The translations under genes were made by a program, and so were the position numbers. The notes under the pieces were generated by a model that was not told the origin of the DNA, made no database searches, and was given only the letters and a program-made list of their open reading frames with translations. Below are positions 6,670 through 8,941 of a stretch of DNA of 8,941 nucleotides, in pieces; within the stretch, counting starts at the first letter, position 1, and the number at the start of each line of letters is the position of its first letter. The stretch comes from an uncultured Clostridium sp. (lineage in GTDB: Bacteria; Bacillota_A; Clostridia; Lachnospirales; Lachnospiraceae): assembly GCA_947174825.1 (NCBI GenBank), contig CAMWKN010000034.1, forward strand, positions 1 to 8,941, read 5' to 3'.

Positions 6670-6747
6670 ACAAATAGGAAGTTTTTTAATAATCAATGAT
6701 ATGATGGAAATGGATTTCAAATTATTTTATCAAGGAGGGACAATATT

Positions 6748-7389
6748 ATGCAAATAACTAGAGACAATTATTCACAATACGCTAAAATGGTTCAGCAAAT
6801 GATGGGAAATAAATCAAGTTCTAATGATCCGTTAGCGCAGTGTGATTATGGTAATTTTTCACTAAGATTTAAGCCCGTTGATATTAACTTCACAAAACCG
6901 AACTGGGATAATATCATGACAAAAAGGGATAAACCTGTGATGTCAGAGGAAGAATTTGAAGAAGCAATAAAGGAGCTTGCAAGAAAAGAGTTTGCTACTG
7001 GAAAGAGAGATGATGCTGCTTATCGAAAATTATGTATGCAACATGGTGAAACAGTATCCCCAGATAGAAAGGCAATCTACGAATCAAGCATGAGAAAAAC
7101 TGGCGGAAAAATGAATGCTGCGTGTATGTTTTGGGATTCAAAAGGTAACAAAACCCTCTCTTATAATCCGGAATCGAGAAACTGGAAAGCTATAAGTACG
7201 GATGAAGAGTTTGCAAGAGCGAGAGTATTTACTTCAATTTACAATGATGAGTTGGCTCGGTTGAGAGAGGATTATGGAGAGAAAGCAAAAGGTAACATTT
7301 CATATGGCAAAATTAAGGCAGATTTATCCTCAGAGTCCTCAAAAGGACTGGATGTTAATGCAGGAAATACAATAGATTATTCCATATAA
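6748..7389 (+). CDS. Hypothetical protein, 213 residues, cytoplasmic
   Basis: First gene of the downstream unit, with AAGGAGGG at 6732-6739, 8 nt before the ATG. The protein is hydrophilic, with no signal peptide or membrane segment. Residues 1-30 are polar (QITRDNYSQYAKMVQQMMG). Residues 65-120 are strongly charged and probably helical (SEEEFEEAIKELARKEF, then KAIYESSMRKTGGKM). A middle part (AACMFWDSKGNKTLSYNP) may form strands, followed by another charged helix near residues 150-175. It has two Cys and no metal or catalytic motif that I recognise, and I cannot name a family. It lies 38 nt before the first secreted-protein gene with no terminator between them, so the two are probably co-transcribed. 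Confidence 0.8.
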   Translation: MQITRDNYSQYAKMVQQMMGNKSSSNDPLAQCDYGNFSLRFKPVDINFTKPNWDNIMTKRDKPVMSEEEFEEAIKELARKEFATGKRDDAAYRKLCMQHGETVSPDRKAIYESSMRKTGGKMNAACMFWDSKGNKTLSYNPESRNWKAISTDEEFARARVFTSIYNDELARLREDYGEKAKGNISYGKIKADLSSESSKGLDVNAGNTIDYSI

Positions 7390-7427
7390 ATGAGCTGAAT
7401 GATAGGGATATGAATAGGAGGATGCAT

Positions 7428-7907
7428 ATGCGTAATTTAAAAAGATTTTTGTCATTTATGTTAGTAGCCGTAATGATGATTTCTATGAGTGGAATGAGTG
7501 TAATGGCGGCAGAGCAGCAGGAAGTAAAAGAAGGTTATATTGAAATTTCACTTGATGATGTAGCAAGCACATATTCAACAAATTATTATTCAAAAGGGCT
7601 TGTTGTATTGAATATTGCAACGGCTGGGGTGTCGAATGAATGCAGGATTACTTCAGGAAGTGTTCCCGATGGTGCTACAATCACAAAAGTGGAGTTGAAA
7701 GGTACAAAAAGTGCAGGTTCAGGAACTGTGTATTGGTATGTGGAACACGAAGCATCTGGCAGAGTTGCAAGCAAAAGATTTGCAAGTCCGGCAACATTTA
7801 CAGAGTTTAATGGGCTGACAGCAGACAGTGCATGGGTTATATGGATTGAGGGAGATCCTTGGTCAACGGTAAGAAATGGCACTATTAAAGTAACCTATAC
7901 TTATTAA
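7428..7907 (+). CDS. Small secreted protein with P-domain-like beta-sandwich (paralog 1)
   Basis: The frame opens at an ATG at 7410, but AGGAGG lies at 7416-7421 inside that extension. The ATG at 7428 is 6 nt after it and gives a normal signal peptide, so I use 7428 (159 residues). The signal is a basic MRNLKRF, then a Met/Val-rich hydrophobic core, with likely cleavage after VMA (residue 27). A short acidic linker precedes a domain beginning STNYYSKGL. It contains TSGSVPDGATITKVEL, a FNGL turn, AWVIWIEGD and a terminal NGTIKVTYTY. These landmarks are shared with the next gene and recall the P-domain of proprotein convertases, where IPDxGxITSVxV starts and a GxLxxWxLxF-like strand ends the fold. 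There is no catalytic domain. Role unknown; extracellular or cell-surface. It has one Cys in the mature part. Confidence 0.85.
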   Translation: MRNLKRFLSFMLVAVMMISMSGMSVMAAEQQEVKEGYIEISLDDVASTYSTNYYSKGLVVLNIATAGVSNECRITSGSVPDGATITKVELKGTKSAGSGTVYWYVEHEASGRVASKRFASPATFTEFNGLTADSAWVIWIEGDPWSTVRNGTIKVTYTY

Positions 7908-7914
7908 GATAACA

Positions 7915-7942
7915 TTGGTTTTCGTATGGAATAAATTATATT
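7915..7942 (+). promoter_or_regulatory. Possible promoter for the second secreted-protein gene
   Basis: TTGGTT (7915-7920), a 16-bp spacer and TATATT (7937-7942). It would start transcription near 7948, at the foot of the hairpin at 7947-7985. Both boxes are imperfect and the region is AT-rich, so this is a weak call. Confidence 0.3.
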
Positions 7943-7946
7943 GTAT

Positions 7947-7985
7947 TTAAAGGGTGCGAAGTTTTTACAACATAGCACCCTTTAA
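7947..7985 (+). terminator. 11-bp perfect hairpin between the two secreted-protein genes
   Basis: TTAAAGGGTGC at 7947-7957 pairs perfectly with 7975-7985 around a 17-nt loop. It lies 40 nt after the first secreted-protein stop. What follows (GATATATTTTGC) is only a weak T-tract, so it may be a partial terminator or a 5'-leader structure of the next gene. It contains a GTG at 7954 that opens the frame of the next gene but cannot be its start. Confidence 0.5.
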
Positions 7986-8031
7986 GATATATTTTGCTAT
8001 GAACGAATGTTTATTTAGAGGGAGTTTGTTT

Positions 8032-8493
8032 ATGAAAAAAGTTTTATCATTTGTTTTGTGTATAAGTTTATGTATAATATATACTTTGCCGGTATCAGCA
8101 GCAGAAATGTTGCCAAAAGAAGATGTTATAGAGAAAGAAGAAATCAGTGTAACATCAAGTTCAAATTACTACATCAAATCATTGCCAACATTAAGTTCAA
8201 TAAATGGCACTGCGTCAAGAGTCGCAACTTTCACAACAGGTTCCATAAGCGATGGTATGCAAATTACTTCGATAAGTTTGAATATCCGTGCAAGTATGGG
8301 ATGTGATCCATTTATGCTATATATACAAGCTCCATATGGAACAATATATAGTTTTAATCTAACAAAAGGCGGAAATATAACGGTGGATGATTTTAATGGA
8401 TGTGATCCATCAGGCAGTTGGAAGATATGGATTGAAACGCAAGGAACTGTGTCAAAAATCGATGGTGCTATAAAAATATGTTTTAGTTATTAG
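8032..8493 (+). CDS. Small secreted protein with P-domain-like beta-sandwich (paralog 2)
   Basis: The frame is open from a GTG at 7954, but that lies within a hairpin and adds 26 residues before a normal signal peptide. The ATG at 8032 follows GAGGGAG (about 8018-8024), so I use it: 153 residues. The signal is MKKVLSFVLC plus a hydrophobic core ending LPVSA, with cleavage after residue 23. The mature domain begins SSNYYIKSL and has TGSISDGMQITSISLNI, LYIQAPYGT, a FNGCDPSG turn, SWKIWIE and a final DGAIKICFSY. The order matches paralog 1 throughout, so the pair arose by duplication. The likeness to P-domains is stronger here (DGxxITSISLNI, LYxxxPxGT, NGxWxIxI). Three mature Cys are present, unlike the single Cys of paralog 1. 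Role unknown. Confidence 0.85.
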   Translation: MKKVLSFVLCISLCIIYTLPVSAAEMLPKEDVIEKEEISVTSSSNYYIKSLPTLSSINGTASRVATFTTGSISDGMQITSISLNIRASMGCDPFMLYIQAPYGTIYSFNLTKGGNITVDDFNGCDPSGSWKIWIETQGTVSKIDGAIKICFSY

Positions 8494-8540
8494 AGCAGAG
8501 CAAGTACGCCTGTAATTTGCTATTAAAAAAGAACACTAAC

Positions 8541-8582
8541 TGCGCATGACAGATTTCTCCTATATTGTCATGCGTGTTTTTT
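8541..8582 (+). terminator. Terminator of the secreted-protein unit
   Basis: CGCATGACA (8543-8551) pairs perfectly with TGTCATGCG (8566-8574) around a 14-nt loop. A T-run at 8577-8582 follows. An A-run and ACAC upstream (8525-8535) can extend the stem against GTGTTTTTT. It lies about 50 nt after the paralog 2 stop. Confidence 0.85.
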
Positions 8583-8690
8583 ATGCATATAACTTTACAT
8601 TAGTTCTCTGCGGTTTTGCGTCAAGAAAAATTATATTTGAGGATAATTTTTACATAGATATGTATTTAGGAATAAGTGATTAAGCACAAG

Positions 8691-8731
8691 AAAAACCTTT
8701 CAGAGTATCAGTGATTGTCTGAAAGGTTTTT
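8691..8731 (+). terminator. Terminator hairpin of module copy 2
   Basis: A 14-bp perfect stem pairs 8691-8704 with 8718-8731, the last five bases being T. No gene lies between this hairpin and the terminator at 8541-8582, so it is not needed to end the last gene. It more likely insulates the following promoter, or ends an unseen short transcript. Confidence 0.8.
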
Positions 8732-8736
8732 GCCAT

Positions 8737-8765
8737 TTTCTGCAAAAATGGTCTGTTTTCTGCAA
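8737..8765 (+). promoter_or_regulatory. Paired direct repeats, probable activator site (copy 2)
   Basis: TTTCTGCAA at 8737-8745 and 8757-8765 with a 20-bp period. Motif, period and distance to the -10 equal those at 6607-6635. Both promoters are probably controlled by the same, unseen, LytTR-type regulator; that identity is inferred. Confidence 0.6.
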
Positions 8766-8771
8766 AGGTAC

Positions 8772-8799
8772 TGTTATTCTAACTTATTCTTGGTATGAT
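8772..8799 (+). promoter_or_regulatory. Activator-dependent-looking promoter facing the window end
   Basis: A poor -35 (TGTTAT, 8772-8777), a 16-bp spacer and a good extended -10, TGG-TATGAT (8791-8799). A weak -35 beside an upstream double repeat is typical of a promoter that needs an activator. Start of transcription is expected near 8806. Confidence 0.65.
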
Positions 8800-8805
8800 G
8801 TAATT

Positions 8806-8893
8806 TGTTGTGCAAAACACAACATAAAACGTATGAAAAGGATTATTTAGATTACACCTGATAACATATTGCTGTTGTTAGGTGTATATTTTT
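8806..8893 (+). ncRNA. Candidate small RNA of about 88 nt
   Basis: From the predicted start, TGTTGTG (8806-8812) pairs perfectly with CACAACA (8818-8824) around a 5-nt loop. An unpaired A-rich middle follows (8825-8852), then a terminator hairpin at 8853-8893. The only reading frame is a five-codon ATG...TAG at 8833-8850 without a ribosome site. The layout of a 5' stem, single-stranded middle and intrinsic terminator suits a regulatory RNA. It could instead be an attenuated leader of a gene beyond the window. Confidence 0.4.
8853..8893 (+). terminator. Terminator or attenuator hairpin at the end of the candidate small RNA
   Basis: A 14-bp stem pairs 8853-8866 with 8873-8886, with two G-U pairs and a 6-nt loop. 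It is followed by TATTTTT (8887-8893). Confidence 0.7.
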
Positions 8894-8941
8894 ATGCCAT
8901 AAAATTTGATGATATATTTTTTACATAGATTTGTATATAGG

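Larger units (their letters stand above)
8691..8799 (+). repeat. Second copy of the terminator / direct-repeat / promoter module
   Basis: This stretch repeats 6559-6669 in order: a hairpin with the CTTTCAGA / TCTGAAAGG stem and 13-nt loop, TTTGCC, two TTTCTGCAA repeats 20 bp apart, GGTA, and an extended -10. Spacing from hairpin to repeats differs by 2 nt; spacing from repeats to -10 is identical. Loop sequence and inter-repeat bases differ, so selection on the functional parts looks more likely than a recent exact duplication. Confidence 0.8.
8651..8941 (+). repeat. 20-bp direct repeat bracketing the second regulatory module
   Basis: TACATAGATATGTATTTAGG (8651-8670) recurs at 8922-8941 with two substitutions, and a T-rich run precedes both. 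The copies are 271 bp apart. The first contains a perfect palindrome TACATA-GA-TATGTA. The second runs to the last base of the window, so its true length is unknown. They may mark a tandemly repeated 271-bp unit or be two sites for one regulator. Confidence 0.5.

Noticed and set aside
7954..8031. GTG start giving 26 extra residues before secreted paralog 2
   Set aside because: The codon is in the stem of a hairpin, has no spaced ribosome site, and would bury a good signal peptide.
8058..8306. 82-codon plus-strand frame inside secreted paralog 2
   Set aside because: It is an out-of-frame shadow, with a basic, unstructured translation and no ribosome site.
8833..8850. Five-codon reading frame (MKRII) in the candidate small RNA
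   Set aside because: It has no ribosome site upstream and is too short to support as a gene.
8494..8941. Possible CRISPR array or attachment site from the repeats near the end of the window
   Set aside because: Only two copies of each repeat exist, spacing is uneven, and the elements form ordered promoter and terminator signals. No integrase is present.

Overview
The window looks like a piece of a low-GC Firmicutes chromosome, most likely Clostridia and probably Lachnospiraceae. The support is AT-rich coding DNA, strong AGGAGG-type ribosome sites, hairpins with T-tracts, and a peptide-maturation gene set that I know from Clostridium and its relatives. All genes are on the + strand. No tRNA, rRNA, transposase or CRISPR array is visible.

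Positions 1-179 are the 3' end of an unrecognised gene. Positions 213-6601 form one compact operon for a ribosomally made, post-translationally modified peptide (RiPP) of the Clo7bot / CLI_3235 type. It has a TTTACG-N16-TATAAT promoter overlapped by a 20-bp palindrome, then a 60-residue precursor with a dense CxCxCxC...CxC core (269-451). A leader of mutually exclusive hairpins follows, then a radical SAM/SPASM maturase of the CcpM type (562-1968), a TIGR04066-type 'peptide maturation system protein' (1991-3100) and a 96-residue acyl-carrier-related protein lacking the phosphopantetheine serine (3125-3415). The last two genes are a leaderless subtilisin-family (S8) peptidase with a long C-terminal domain (3425-4855) and an exporter-type ABC transporter (4845-6551), closed by a strong terminator. 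The expected order of work is: the precursor is bound and cross-linked by the radical SAM enzyme, TIGR04066 and the carrier-like protein assist by an unknown mechanism, the S8 protein cuts the peptide in the cytoplasm, and the ABC protein exports it. My best in-window observation is that the C-terminal half of the S8 protein seems to contain a diverged copy of the TIGR04066 domain.

Positions 6607-8493 form a second unit with its own promoter, preceded by two 9-bp direct repeats at 20-bp period that suggest a LytTR-type response-regulator site. It encodes a 213-residue cytoplasmic protein of unknown function and two related secreted proteins of 159 and 153 residues. Their C-terminal domain resembles the P-domain beta-sandwich of proprotein convertases.

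Positions 8494-8941 have no gene but are dense in signals. They hold a terminator for the last gene and a second copy of the whole terminator / direct-repeat / extended -10 promoter module seen at 6559-6669. That promoter faces only a short stretch with a 5' hairpin and a terminator hairpin, so it may make a small RNA of about 88 nt. A 20-bp direct repeat brackets this module, with its second copy at the very end of the window.
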